From JAICYJ01 sp963766445 (GTDB lineage Bacteria > Actinomycetota > Thermoleophilia > Gaiellales > JAICJC01): 64,000 nucleotides of DNA. A program made the translations under genes and the position numbers. Under the pieces are notes generated by a model, which worked only from the letters and a program-made list of their open reading frames with translations, was not told the origin of the DNA and did not search any database. The stretch covers positions 1 to 64,000 of the forward strand of contig CAVXZW010000027.1 in the NCBI GenBank assembly GCA_963766445.1, given 5' to 3'. Below, one piece after another: positions 17,232 through 26,435 of this stretch (positions within the stretch are counted from its first letter, which is position 1; every line of letters begins with the position of its first letter).

Positions 17232-18142
17232 TCGAGCGCGCCCGCACCGCATCGTTCGCGGACGCGCTGGCCGCTGCGGCGCTGGGCCTGGTGGCGGCCG
17301 GGCTGGTCGTAACCGGCGACGGGCTGGTGTCCGCGGCCAAGCAGACGCCGGGGTCGTCGGCGATGGACTGGAACGACCGGCTGCTGCTGGGCCTCTGGAG
17401 CTTCCGGCTCGAGCACACGCTCTGGTTCACGCTCGGCCTGGTGCTGCTGTGGCTGGCGCTGGCCTGGGGCGCCACGCTGGAGGGCCGCGCGCCGGAGCTG
17501 GCACGGCTGGTCGGCGGCGTGGCCGTCGGATTCGTGCTTCTGGCCGCCGCGGTCGTGATCGGATCGACGCTCGTCGCAATCAGCGGCTCGATCGGTGGCG
17601 GGGTGCTGGAGGTGGTGTACACGCGCGACCAGCGCATCTTCACCTGGCTGCTGCAGGTCTCGACGGCCGCGGCGCTGATCGTGACCTGGCTGCTGGCCGG
17701 CACCCGGCTGGGCGAGCGGGCGCCTCTGACGACGGCCGACGAGGCCGCCGCCGCCGATCGCGCAACCGAACCGGACGGCGAGCTCGCCACCGCGCTGGTC
17801 GAGCTGTCCGATGCTCCGCCCACCCCGCCTGCTCCGGTGCCACTGCACCGGAACGATCCCCAGCCCGGCCCGGCGGCCGAGCTCGAACCAGAGCCGGAAC
17901 AGCCGGCGGCGGTGCCGCGCGCCGCCCCGGTGACGCGAGCCGCCCCGGTGACGCGACAGCCAGCGGCTGCTCCGAAGCCGACGACCACATCCGCGACCGC
18001 GCAGCGCGTGTTCCAGGAGCGGCTGGCCTACTCGCCCAAGCGCGACGAGGCGCGCCGGCTGCTGGAGGAGATCGCCCGCGCGGAGCGCGAAGGCCGCGTC
18101 GACGACGCGGCCGCCCTGGCGGCGCAGCTCGACGTCATGTAG
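17228..18142 (+). CDS. Membrane protein with four helices and a proline-rich cytoplasmic tail
   Basis: GTG start overlapping the hutI stop (GTGA). Four hydrophobic helices fall at about residues 12-32, 55-78, 88-112 and 132-152. A Pro/Ala/Glu-rich linker (about 175-250) follows, containing the repeat AAPVTRAAPVTR, and then a charged helical segment (SPKRDEARRLLEEIARAERE). 304 residues. I recognise no family. Translational coupling to hutI may only reflect operon packing. Confidence 0.7.
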   Translation: MIERARTASFADALAAAALGLVAAGLVVTGDGLVSAAKQTPGSSAMDWNDRLLLGLWSFRLEHTLWFTLGLVLLWLALAWGATLEGRAPELARLVGGVAVGFVLLAAAVVIGSTLVAISGSIGGGVLEVVYTRDQRIFTWLLQVSTAAALIVTWLLAGTRLGERAPLTTADEAAAADRATEPDGELATALVELSDAPPTPPAPVPLHRNDPQPGPAAELEPEPEQPAAVPRAAPVTRAAPVTRQPAAAPKPTTTSATAQRVFQERLAYSPKRDEARRLLEEIARAEREGRVDDAAALAAQLDVM

Positions 18143-18169
18143 CGGCACCGGCCACCGCCTGCGAGCCTC

Positions 18170-18175
18170 TAGACT
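18170..18175 (+). promoter_or_regulatory. -10 box TAGACT at leaderless spacing
   Basis: TAGACT, then 8 nt, then the ATG at 18184. It marks a new transcript that probably continues through the hydrolase into hisS and aspS. Confidence 0.6.
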
Positions 18176-18183
18176 TCACCACC

Positions 18184-18543
18184 ATGGCGACCAAGAAGCA
18201 GCAGCGACGCAAGTACCAGCGGGCGCAGGGTCGAGGCCGGCTCTACGAGGGGTACGAGCCCCAGCCCGGCAGCGACGAATCGCCCAAGCGCAAGCAGGAG
18301 CGCAGCGCCCCGCGCGGAGCCCGCGTCCCGGCCCGGCCCACCTGGATGCGCTCGCTGAAACGAGGCGCGCTGTTCGCCGGAGGCCTGTTCCTGGTCACCC
18401 AGGTCGTGCCGCTGGGAGGCACCAAGGAAACCCTCGCCGGCTCGGCCGTGCAGGCCGCATCCTTCTTCGTATTCCTGGTGCCGTTCGGCTACCTGATGGA
18501 CGCGTTCATGTACAACCGCTGGTTGAAGCGGCAACAGGGGTGA
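18184..18543 (+). CDS. Small membrane protein with basic N-terminus
   Basis: 119 residues. The first 50 are highly basic and polar (MATKKQQRRKYQRAQGRGR), followed by two hydrophobic segments (GALFAGGLFLVTQVVPLGG and AASFFVFLVPFGYLMDAFM) and a short basic end. No family recognised. It is the first gene of a run with 4-bp overlaps into the hydrolase and hisS, so it may serve the same transcript. Confidence 0.7.
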   Translation: MATKKQQRRKYQRAQGRGRLYEGYEPQPGSDESPKRKQERSAPRGARVPARPTWMRSLKRGALFAGGLFLVTQVVPLGGTKETLAGSAVQAASFFVFLVPFGYLMDAFMYNRWLKRQQG

Positions 18544-19145
18544 CGCTCGAGGTCGTCAGCCTCCCCCTCGGCGCCTACCAAACCAACTGCTTCGTGGTGA
18601 CCGCCCAGGGCTCGACCGATGCCGTCGTCATCGACCCGGGGGACGAGGCCGGCCGCATCACCGAGGTGCTGGCCGAGCGCGGCCTCACCCTCGTCGCGAT
18701 CCTGGTCACGCATGGGCACCTCGACCACATCGGAGCCGTCCGTGACCTGGCGGTCGCCACCGGCGTCGAGGTGTGGATGGCCCGTGGCGACGCCGACGAC
18801 CTGCGCAGCTTCGAGCCGGCCCCGTACGACCCGGAGCACCTGGTGGGCGGCGGCGACACGGTCAGCGTCGCGGGCATCGACTTCCGCACCTTCGATGTGC
18901 CCGGCCACACGGCCGGCTCCGTCGCCTTTGCAACGGACGGCGTTGCCTTTGTCGGCGACGTGCTGTTCGCCGGCTCGATCGGTCGCACCGACCTGGCCGG
19001 CGGTGACCTCGACACGCTGATCGAGAGCATCGCGCTGCTGATGCGGGAGCTGCCGCCGGAGACCGTCGTCGCGCCCGGACACGGCCCGGCAACCACCCTC
19101 GAGCGCGAGCTCGCGTCGAACCCGTTCCTCGAGCGGCTGCGGTGA
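18540..19145 (+). CDS. Metallo-beta-lactamase-fold hydrolase (glyoxalase II-like)
   Basis: The metal motif THGHLDHIGA (HxHxDH) is present, with later ligands in VPGHTAGS, VGDVLF and APGHGPAT. 201 residues matches the short hydroxyacylglutathione-hydrolase-like family often found next to hisS in Gram-positive bacteria. The physiological substrate of these proteins is usually not known; a thioester is likely. GTG start overlapping the upstream stop by 4 bp, and its own stop overlaps hisS. Confidence 0.9.
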   Translation: MTLEVVSLPLGAYQTNCFVVTAQGSTDAVVIDPGDEAGRITEVLAERGLTLVAILVTHGHLDHIGAVRDLAVATGVEVWMARGDADDLRSFEPAPYDPEHLVGGGDTVSVAGIDFRTFDVPGHTAGSVAFATDGVAFVGDVLFAGSIGRTDLAGGDLDTLIESIALLMRELPPETVVAPGHGPATTLERELASNPFLERLR

Positions 19146-20387
19146 GCGAGCGCTTCCAGCCGCCGCGCGGCACCCGGGACTGGTTCGGTGAGGACGCCGC
19201 CGTTCGACGGCACGTGATCGACCTGGCCCGCTCCGTGTTCGAGCCGGCCGGCTATGGCGAGGTGGTGACGCCCGGGTTCGAGGACACCGAGCTGTTCGCC
19301 CGCTCCTCCGGCGAGACCTCCGACGTGGTCAGCAAGGAGATGTACACGTTCCGAGGACCGCAGCGGCCGCTCGCTGACGCTGCGCCCCGAGAGCACCGCG
19401 CCGGTGATGCGCGCCTACCTCGACGGCATGTCCCGCCTGCCGCAGCCGGTCAAGGTCTGGTACTGCCAGAGCCACTTCCGCTACAACGCCGTGCAGCGCG
19501 GCCGCGCCCGCGAGCACTACCAGTTCGGCGTCGAGGTGGTCGGCTCGCCCGACGCGGCGGTCGACGCCGAGGTGATCGCGCTGCAGCACCGCTGGTACCG
19601 GCTGTGCGGCGTGCCGGAGCTGCGTCTCGAGCTGAACTCGATCGGCGACGCCACCTGCCGCCCCGCCTACGTGGCGCTGCTCGAGGAGTTCATCGATGCC
19701 CACATCGACGAGCTCGACGACGAGTGCCTGGAGCGGCGAAAGACCAACCCGCTGCGCGTGCTGGACTGCAAGAACCCCGCCTGCCAGGCCGTGCTGGCGG
19801 CCGCGCCGCGCATCACCGACCACCTCTGCGATGACTGCGCCGCCCACTTCGCCGAGGTGCGCCGCCACCTCGACGCGCGCGGGGTGGACTACGAGCTGGT
19901 GCCGACGCTGGTGCGTGGCCTCGACTACTACACGCGCACCGCCTGGGAGTGGAGCGCCGCCGGCCTGGCCACGTCGATCTCGGGCGGCGGTCGCTACGAC
20001 GGCCTGGCCGAGCAGATCGGCGGGCCGCCCACGCCCGGCGTCGGGTTCGGCGCCGGGCTCGAGCGGCTGCTCGAGGTGGTGCGTCCCCAGCCTCCGGCGG
20101 CCGGCGACAGCGTGCTGTTCGCGGTGATCGCCGAGCAGGCGCGCCCGCGTCTGTTCGCGCTGATGGACGAGGCCCGCGCAGCCGGGGTGACGGCGGACGC
20201 CGCCTACGGCTCCCGCCGGCTGAAGCGGATGCTGGAGCTGGCCGCGAAGCGAGGCGACACGCGGGTCGTGATCGTCGGTGACGACGAGTGGGAGCACGAG
20301 CAGGCGACGGTGCGTGATATGACCTCGGGCGAGCAGCGAAGCGTGGCGCTGGACGAGCTGGTGAAGGAGCTTGCGGGTGGGTTTTAG
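19142..20387 (+). CDS. hisS: Histidine-tRNA ligase
   Basis: Charges tRNA-His. The class II motifs are FQPPRGTRDW at the start, LRPESTAPVMRAYL, motif 2 with FRYNAVQRGRAREHYQFGVE, LVPTLVRGLDYYTRTAWE (histidine-binding) and motif 3 GGGRYDGLAEQIGG. The central CKNPAC...LCDDC segment is a zinc-ribbon-like insert seen in many family members. One extra C at about 19352 splits the frame; corrected, the protein is 414 residues. GTG start overlapping the hydrolase gene, and the stop overlaps the aspS start. Confidence 0.95.
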
Positions 20388-22137
20388 AACGCGACTGGGC
20401 GGCGAGCTGCGGGCCGGCGACGCCGGCACGCGGGTGACGGTGGCAGGCTGGGTGGCCCGCCGCCGCGACCATGGCGGCCTGGTGTTCGTCGACCTCCGCG
20501 ACCGCGCCGGCATCGTGCAGCTGGTGCTCGACCCCGACCAGGGCCAGGCCCACGCCGCTGCGCACGACCTGCGCAACGAGTACGTCGTGCAGGCCGAAGG
20601 CGTGGTCACCCCGCGCTCTGCCGAGACCGTCAACCCGAAGCTGCCGACCGGCGAGGTCGAGATCCGCGTCGACCGGCTGGAGGTGCTGTCGGCGGCGTCG
20701 GTGCTGCCGTTCCAGCTCGACGAGGAGAACGTGGACGAGACACTGCGGCTGCACCATCGCTACCTCGACCTGCGCCGCGACGCGATGCGCCACAACCTGT
20801 GGACGCGCTTCCGGCTCACCCAGATCATCCGCCGGCACATGGAGGACAACGAGTTCTGGGAGCTGGAGACGCCGATCCTCTACAAGTCCACGCCCGAGGG
20901 CGCCAAGGAGTTCCTGGTGCCGACCTCGAGCCGGCCCGGCCAGTTCTACGCGCTGCCGCAGTCGCCGCAGACGTTCAAGCAGCTGTACGCCATCGCCGGC
21001 TACGAGCGCTACTACCAGATCGCCCGCTGCTTCAGGGACGAGGCCACGCGCGCCGATCGCACACAGGAGTTCACGCAGCTCGACATCGAGATGGCGTTCC
21101 TCGACCCCGAGGAGCTGTTCGGCCTGATGGAGACCCTGTTCGTGCGCGTCTGGAGCGAGCTGCTGGGCGCGGAGGTGGCCACGCCGTTCCGCCGCATGAC
21201 CTGGGACGAGGCCACCCTCCGCTACGGCTCCGACAAGCCCGACCTGCGGTTCGGGGCCGAGATCTCGGACGTGACCGACCTGCTGGCCGGCACCGAGTTC
21301 AAGGCGTTCCGGGGCGTGGTGGACGGCGGTGGGGTCGTCCGCGGCCTGGCCGTGCCCGGCGCCATGGAGTTCTCGCGCAAGGACTTCGACGATCTGGTCG
21401 AGTTCGCCAAGGGCTGGGGCGGCAAGGGCGTCGCCTGGCTGCAGCTGCAGGCCGGTGGCGAGATCCGCTCCCCGATCGCGAAGTTCCTCTCGCCGGACGA
21501 GCTGGCCGCGATCGTCGAGCGCTGCGGCGCGGCCGAGGGCGACACCATCTTCCTGGTCGCCGACGCGGAGGAGGCGGCCGTGCGGGTGCTGGGGCCGCTG
21601 CGCCTGCACCTGGGCGAACGGCTGGGCCTGATCTCCGACGGCTGGCAGTTCGTGTGGGTGACCGGTTTCCCGATGTTCGAGTGGCTGCCCGACGAGGGCC
21701 GCTGGAAGGCCTCCCACAACCCCTTCTCGGCGCCGGCGCCCGGCTCGGAGCGGTTCTGGGAGGATCCCGCCGCGGCCCGCTCCTACCAGTACGACCTGGT
21801 GCTGAACGGCAACGAGATCGGCGGCGGCTCGATCCGCAACCACCGCCCGGAGACGCAGAGCAAGGTGTTCGAGCTGCTGGGCATCTCGGCCGAGCGGGCC
21901 GAGCAGAACTTCTCGTTCCTGCTGCGGGCACTGGCGATGGGCGCTCCGCCCCACGGCGGCATCGCGTTCGGCCTCGACCGCCTGGCGATGCTGGTGGCCG
22001 GGGTCGACTCGCTGCGCGAGGTGATCGCGTTCCCGAAGGCGCAGGGCGGGGTCGATCCACTGACCGGATCGCCGAGCCCCGCGACCCCGGCCGCGCTGGC
22101 CGAACTGGGGCTGCGGCTGGCAAATCCGCCCACCTGA
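20377..22137 (+). CDS. aspS: Aspartate-tRNA ligase (bacterial type)
   Basis: Charges tRNA-Asp, or Asp and Asn tRNAs if non-discriminating. An N-terminal OB-fold anticodon domain (VAGWVARRRDHGGLVFVDLRD), motif 2 FRDEATRADRTQEFTQLDIE, a GAD insertion domain and motif 3 FGLDRLAMLVAG are all present. The C-terminal VIAFPKAQGGVDPLTGSPS is diagnostic of the bacterial enzyme. 586 residues and intact. GTG at 20377 is chosen because AAGGAG lies 7 nt before it; a TTG at 20371 is too close to that site. Whether it is discriminating depends on gatCAB or asnS, not in this window. Confidence 0.97.
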   Translation: MGFRTRLGGELRAGDAGTRVTVAGWVARRRDHGGLVFVDLRDRAGIVQLVLDPDQGQAHAAAHDLRNEYVVQAEGVVTPRSAETVNPKLPTGEVEIRVDRLEVLSAASVLPFQLDEENVDETLRLHHRYLDLRRDAMRHNLWTRFRLTQIIRRHMEDNEFWELETPILYKSTPEGAKEFLVPTSSRPGQFYALPQSPQTFKQLYAIAGYERYYQIARCFRDEATRADRTQEFTQLDIEMAFLDPEELFGLMETLFVRVWSELLGAEVATPFRRMTWDEATLRYGSDKPDLRFGAEISDVTDLLAGTEFKAFRGVVDGGGVVRGLAVPGAMEFSRKDFDDLVEFAKGWGGKGVAWLQLQAGGEIRSPIAKFLSPDELAAIVERCGAAEGDTIFLVADAEEAAVRVLGPLRLHLGERLGLISDGWQFVWVTGFPMFEWLPDEGRWKASHNPFSAPAPGSERFWEDPAAARSYQYDLVLNGNEIGGGSIRNHRPETQSKVFELLGISAERAEQNFSFLLRALAMGAPPHGGIAFGLDRLAMLVAGVDSLREVIAFPKAQGGVDPLTGSPSPATPAALAELGLRLANPPT

Positions 22138-22158
22138 GCGACTGAGCAGGTTTGGAGA

Positions 22159-22179
22159 AGAGGCCTCCGGAAGGCCTCT
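22159..22179. terminator. 7-bp perfect hairpin between aspS and the transporter gene
   Basis: AGAGGCC/GGCCTCT around a 7-nt loop, 22 nt after the aspS stop and 3 nt before a TACGGT -10-like box (22182-22187). Lacks a T tract. It may be a terminator or an operator for the MMPL gene. Confidence 0.45.
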
Positions 22180-22218
22180 GCTACGGTGCGACCTCGACGA
22201 CCTCCGGGGAGGCCACAC

Positions 22219-24510
22219 GTGACACCCAATCACACGCCGGACAGCCCGGCGAACGAGGAGATCCGTATCGCACATAGTGGTGGACTGGCCCGGTGGGCCC
22301 GCCGCTGCGCAAGTCATCCATGGCGCGTGGTGGGGGGCTGGCTGGGCGCCGTCGTCCTGCTGATCGTCCTCAACATCGCGTTCCATGGGACGCTGGTGAA
22401 CGAGTTCAAGGTGCCCGGCACCGACTTCCAGAAGGCGACCGATCTGATCAACGCCAAGTTCGGGGCGCAGAAGGGCGCGCCGCTGCGCGTGGTGATCGCG
22501 GCCCCTGAGGGCGAGACCCTGCAGACCCCGGAACGGCAGGCCGCCGTCTCCAAGATGCTCGAGCAGGCCACCGCCGGGGTGCGCAAGCTGGATGAGACCC
22601 AGAAGGACGTGAGTGCGATCGCCGACCCGCTGGCGCCGAACTCGACGCAGCTCTCCAACAGCGGCCGTGTCGCCTACTTCGATGCGCAGTTCGATCGCAC
22701 CGGCTTCGAGTTGCCGCGCGGCGACATCGTCAACCTCGAGGACCAGCTGAAGGCCACCGGTCAGGCCGCTGGTCTGGAGGTCGCGTTCACGGGCGATGCC
22801 GAGAGTCCGCCACCCGAGGACTTCCTCAGCATCGTGCTGGGGTTGACGGCCGGCTTCATCATCCTGCTGGTGCTGTTCCGGGCGCTGGTGCCCACGGCTA
22901 TCCCGCTGCTGTTTGCGATCGCGGCGGTGATGACGGCCTTCCTGCTGCTCTACCTGCTGGCCCGGTTCACCAACTTCAACACGATCGTGACGCTGCTGGT
23001 GCCGATGATCGGCCTCGGCGTCGGCATCGACTACACGTTGTTCATCGTCACCCGGTTCAGGCAGATGCTGCACGACGGCCTCAGCCCGAAGGATGCAGCG
23101 GCAGCTGCCGGCGCCACCGCCGGGCGAGCCGTGATCTTCGCCGGTGTGACCGTGGCCATCTCGGTCACCGGGTTGGCGCTGATCGGCATCGACTTCATCA
23201 CCAAGCTCGGCATCGGCAGCGCCCTGGGTGTGCTCACGGCGGTGCTGCTGGCGAACTCGCTGCTGCCTGCCGTGCTGGCTTTGCTCGGCCATAAGATCGA
23301 TCGCGGGCGGCTGGGTATGAAGCCCTCTGACGAGTCCCGCGAGGGTCGCCTGCGCACCCCGGTCGCCCGCTGGGGCCGGTTCGTGACCCGTAACGCCAAG
23401 TTCGTGCTGCCGGCGGTGCTGGTGGTGCTCTTCGCGCTGGCGTCGCCGGTGCTGAAGGTGCGGCTGGGCCTGGCCGATGCCGGCACGGCCCCGAAGGGCG
23501 AGACCATCCGGACGGCCTATGACCTGCTGTCGGGTCCCGGCGGCTTCGGACCCGGATTCACCTCGCCGATCCCGGTGGTGGTCGACCTGCAGTCCGATCA
23601 CCAGGCGGCTGCGCAGATCCAGCAAGCCATGAAGCAGGTGCCCGGGATCGCGCAGGTGGAGAAGCCGATCTATAACGCGAAGACGCCCGACCAGGCCACC
23701 GTGGCGATCGTGAATGCCTACTCCAAGTACTCGCCGCAGGACGTGAAGACCGACGACATCGTCTCGACCCTGCGCGACACCACGATCCCGCAGACCCTCC
23801 AGGGGTCGGCCGCACATGCCTACGTGTCAGGCCAGAACGCGGCCTTCACCGACATCGGCAACAAGATCCTCAGCAACGCGCCGTGGTTCCTGCTGTACGT
23901 GATCGGCGTCACGTTCCTGGTGCTGGCGATGGCCTTCCGCTCGATCGTGGTCGCGCTCAAGGCCGCGCTGACGACCCTGCTCTCGGCGCTGGTGGGCTTC
24001 GGCATGCTGACGTTGATCGTGCAACTGGGACACGGAATGGGCTTCGTCGGCCTCGACCGCACCGGCCCGATCGAGAGCTTCGTACCTCCCATCGCCTTCG
24101 CCATCCTGTTCGGCCTCTCGACCGACTACGAGGTGTTCCTGATGAGCCGGGTGCGCGAGGAGCACATCCACGATCGCACGACGCCCGATGCCGTGCGTGA
24201 GGGCGTGGCGGGCGTCGGGCGCGTGATCGTGGCGGCATCGCTGATCATGTCGACCGTGTTCTTCGCATTCCTGCTGAATCCCGACAGGGTGTCGAAGGAG
24301 TTCGCGTTGCTGCTCGGCATCGCGATTCTGACCGACGCGCTGCTGATCCGGCTGACGATGGTGCCCGCATTGCTGACATTGCTCGGCGAGCGGACGTGGT
24401 ACATGCCGGCCTGGCTGGACAGGATCCTGCCCAACATCACGATCGAGCCACCCGCCGAACGAGAGGCGGCGGCGACGCCGCCGCCACCCGTCGAGGTGGG
24501 AGCGGGCTAA
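22219..24510 (+). CDS. MMPL-family transporter (RND superfamily)
   Basis: A proton-driven exporter of the MmpL/YdfJ type. 763 residues made of two repeats, each with one helix, a large extracytoplasmic domain and five helices. The membrane-embedded proton-relay Asp-Tyr motifs are GLGVGIDYTLFIVTRFR (first half) and GLSTDYEVFLMSRVREE (second half). GTG at 22219 is used because GGGGAGG precedes it by 5-6 nt. Related actinobacterial proteins export lipids, pigments or drugs; the substrate here is not evident. It has its own promoter-like box and no obvious partner. Confidence 0.93.
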   Translation: MTPNHTPDSPANEEIRIAHSGGLARWARRCASHPWRVVGGWLGAVVLLIVLNIAFHGTLVNEFKVPGTDFQKATDLINAKFGAQKGAPLRVVIAAPEGETLQTPERQAAVSKMLEQATAGVRKLDETQKDVSAIADPLAPNSTQLSNSGRVAYFDAQFDRTGFELPRGDIVNLEDQLKATGQAAGLEVAFTGDAESPPPEDFLSIVLGLTAGFIILLVLFRALVPTAIPLLFAIAAVMTAFLLLYLLARFTNFNTIVTLLVPMIGLGVGIDYTLFIVTRFRQMLHDGLSPKDAAAAAGATAGRAVIFAGVTVAISVTGLALIGIDFITKLGIGSALGVLTAVLLANSLLPAVLALLGHKIDRGRLGMKPSDESREGRLRTPVARWGRFVTRNAKFVLPAVLVVLFALASPVLKVRLGLADAGTAPKGETIRTAYDLLSGPGGFGPGFTSPIPVVVDLQSDHQAAAQIQQAMKQVPGIAQVEKPIYNAKTPDQATVAIVNAYSKYSPQDVKTDDIVSTLRDTTIPQTLQGSAAHAYVSGQNAAFTDIGNKILSNAPWFLLYVIGVTFLVLAMAFRSIVVALKAALTTLLSALVGFGMLTLIVQLGHGMGFVGLDRTGPIESFVPPIAFAILFGLSTDYEVFLMSRVREEHIHDRTTPDAVREGVAGVGRVIVAASLIMSTVFFAFLLNPDRVSKEFALLLGIAILTDALLIRLTMVPALLTLLGERTWYMPAWLDRILPNITIEPPAEREAAATPPPPVEVGAG

Positions 24511-24520
24511 CGGTTGCTGG

Positions 24521-24868
24521 TCAGTCGTCCGAGCTGGACACGACCACCATCAGCCCCCGTCCCGGGATGCGGGCGCGCACCTCGTAGCCGCGCACGCGGC
24601 AGCGGCAGTGGTCCGCGACGCGCCGGGCGGCGCGGCGGGTGACCGCGTGCAGCCGGGCCGGGTCGCTGACGCCGAGACCGGCCAGGTTCATGGTCACGTA
24701 GCCGTTCCAGTCGCTGGCGCTGGCCAGCGGCTCGTTCATCGACGCCATCTGACCGGAGAAGCGCATCGCCAGCGTCGGCCGCCACGGCACCAGCTCGGCC
24801 AGGTGCTGTGGAGGAGGGCGGCTGCCGGGCGCCAGCTGCAGCACCGACAGCAGTGCCACCGCGGCCAC
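24521..24868 (-). CDS. Small secreted or anchored protein, unknown
   Basis: 115 residues beginning with a short hydrophobic stretch (MAAVALLSVLQLAPGS) that could be a signal or anchor. The mature part has paired cysteines (DHCRCRVRGYEV) and ends GRGLMVVVSSSDD. The frame opens after a stop at the equivalent of residue -14, and the first standard start is GTG at 24868; the true start is uncertain. No family recognised. It converges with the MMPL gene. Confidence 0.5.
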   Translation of the reverse strand: MAAVALLSVLQLAPGSRPPPQHLAELVPWRPTLAMRFSGQMASMNEPLASASDWNGYVTMNLAGLGVSDPARLHAVTRRAARRVADHCRCRVRGYEVRARIPGRGLMVVVSSSDD

Positions 24869-25065
24869 ACATCCGATCAGCCATCGCGTCCCGATTTGCG
24901 GATTCTGCCAGCTTCGCTACCGTGTGAGTGCCGGCGTCATTTCGTCACGCGCACTTCAGTTCCATAACCGTCGTGCGACTCTTCAAGCGCAGGGGCAGAG
25001 GTCGGAGCGGTCGAAGCATCCAGAAAGTGGCCGCCCGCGAAGCCTCAGGCGTCGGCACGCGCCGA

Positions 25066-25071
25066 TAAGGT
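25066..25071 (+). promoter_or_regulatory. -10 box TAAGGT before the cysteine desulfurase
   Basis: TAAGGT, then 7 nt, then the ATG at 25079. Favours that ATG over a GTG three codons upstream. Confidence 0.55.
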
Positions 25072-25078
25072 GCCCGCC

Positions 25079-26299
25079 ATGATCTATCTCGACCACGCGG
25101 CCACCTCTCCGCTCTGCGACGAGGCGCGCGCCGCGATGGAGCCGTATCTGACCGAGCGGTTCGGCAACGCCTCCGAGCCGCACGCGGCCGGTCGCGCCGC
25201 CCGTGAGGGGCTGCAGGCTGCCCGCGCCACCCTCGCCGCGCTGCTGGGCTGCGCGCCCGCGCAGGTGGTGTTCACCTCCGGCGGGAGCGAGGCCGACAAC
25301 CAGGCCGTGTTCGGCCTCACCGGCCGCCCGCTGGGGCGGATCGTCGTGAGCGCGATCGAGCATCCTGCCGTCAGGGAGCCCGCCCGGGAGCTGGAGCGAC
25401 AGGGCTTCGAGGTGGTCTGGGTGGGCGTCGATTCGTCGGGTGTGATCGATCTGGACGCGTTCGACCGGGCGGTGCGGCCGGGTGACCGGATGGCGGCGGT
25501 GATGTGGGCGAACAACGTCACGGGCGTCGTGCAGCCGGTCGCCGAGCTCGCGGCGGTCTGCGCCGAGCGGGGCGTGCCGCTGCACACCGACGCGGTGCAG
25601 GCGGCGGCGTCGCTGCCGGTGGACTTCGCGGCTTCCGGCGCCGAGACGATGGCGCTGGCGGCGCACAAGATGCACGGGCCAAAGGGCGTGGGCGCGCTGA
25701 TCGCACGCGACCCCTCGCGCCTGCGGCCGCTGATCTGGGGCGGCGGCCAGGAGGGGGGCTCGCGAAGCGGCACCGAGAACGTGGCCGGCGTGGTCGGGTT
25801 CGCGGCCGCGCTGGCGGCGGTGCGCAGCCGCAGCGACCGCCGCCGCACGCTCCGCGACCGCCTCGAACAGCGGGTCGGCGGAGGCCTGACCCCGGTGTCG
25901 GCGGAGGCCGACCGCCTGCCCGGCCACTCGCTGCTGCTGGCCGACGGCATCCGCTCGGACCTGCTGGTGCTGTCGCTCGACCAGGCGGGTTTCGCCGTCG
26001 CCGCCGGCAGCGCCTGCGCAAGCGGGGAGAGCGAGCCCAGCCACGTGCTGCTGGCGCAGGGCATGACGCCGGATCAGGCGCGCAGCGTGATCCGCGTCTC
26101 GGTCGGCATCGACACCACCGAGGCGGAGGTGGACGGGTTCGCGGCCGCCGTCGGCGAGTGCGTCGAGCGGCTCCGCGCCGGCGCGCTGCTTAGGTGGTTG
26201 ATTCCACGAGCCGCGTGGCTCTGGAGCTGGTCGGTGCCGCCCCAGACGCCACGATCGACCTTGACAGGCTTCATCCAGCCTGCCCTGCGCCGTCCGTGA
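25079..26299 (+). CDS. Cysteine desulfurase (NifS/IscS class V aminotransferase)
   Basis: Takes sulfur from L-cysteine through a persulfide on its own cysteine, using pyridoxal phosphate. Present are IYLDHAATSPL, the PLP-lysine in AAHKMHGPKGVGAL, GGGQEGGSRSGTENVAG and the mobile-loop cysteine in GSACASGESEPSHVL. About 370 residues match the family. After the normal end (near RAGAL) the frame runs a further 38 codons into an inverted-repeat element, giving an abnormal Trp-rich tail, so an insertion or indel has probably replaced the native stop. It directly precedes the IscU-MnmA fusion and is its likely sulfur donor. Confidence 0.93.
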   Translation: MIYLDHAATSPLCDEARAAMEPYLTERFGNASEPHAAGRAAREGLQAARATLAALLGCAPAQVVFTSGGSEADNQAVFGLTGRPLGRIVVSAIEHPAVREPARELERQGFEVVWVGVDSSGVIDLDAFDRAVRPGDRMAAVMWANNVTGVVQPVAELAAVCAERGVPLHTDAVQAAASLPVDFAASGAETMALAAHKMHGPKGVGALIARDPSRLRPLIWGGGQEGGSRSGTENVAGVVGFAAALAAVRSRSDRRRTLRDRLEQRVGGGLTPVSAEADRLPGHSLLLADGIRSDLLVLSLDQAGFAVAAGSACASGESEPSHVLLAQGMTPDQARSVIRVSVGIDTTEAEVDGFAAAVGECVERLRAGALLRWLIPRAAWLWSWSVPPQTPRSTLTGFIQPALRRP

Positions 26300-26410
26300 T
26301 CTGCGTGGATCCCAGATCACTACCGACCGCTGCAAGTCAAGGCTTGCAGCTTCCCGTCGTCTGGATCACCTCGTCCTGCGCCGATAGCCACGGATCCCGT
26401 GGAATCAACC
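26196..26410. repeat. ~215-bp element with 25-bp imperfect inverted ends
   Basis: The left end 26196-26220 and right end 26386-26410 are inverted copies matching at 21 of 25 positions, beginning with a perfect 13-bp GGTTGATTCCACG. The interior contains further hairpins (GATCTG/CAGATC near 26300 and GCAAG/CTTGC near 26332). It has no open frame of its own. It fits a miniature inverted-repeat element or a long structured RNA, and it has altered the 3' end of the cysteine desulfurase gene. Confidence 0.6.
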
Positions 26411-26423
26411 ATCCGGAACCATC

Positions 26424-26429
26424 TAGGCT
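26424..26429 (+). promoter_or_regulatory. -10 box TAGGCT before the IscU-MnmA gene
   Basis: TAGGCT, then 6 nt, then the ATG at 26436, just outside the right end of the inverted-repeat element. Confidence 0.6.
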
Positions 26430-26435
26430 GCCGCC

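Noticed and set aside
19813..23817. A minus-strand open frame of over 1300 codons across hisS, aspS and the MMPL gene
   Set aside because: It lies antisense to well-identified genes and has the Arg/Gln/His-rich composition of an antisense shadow in GC-rich DNA. No family motif.
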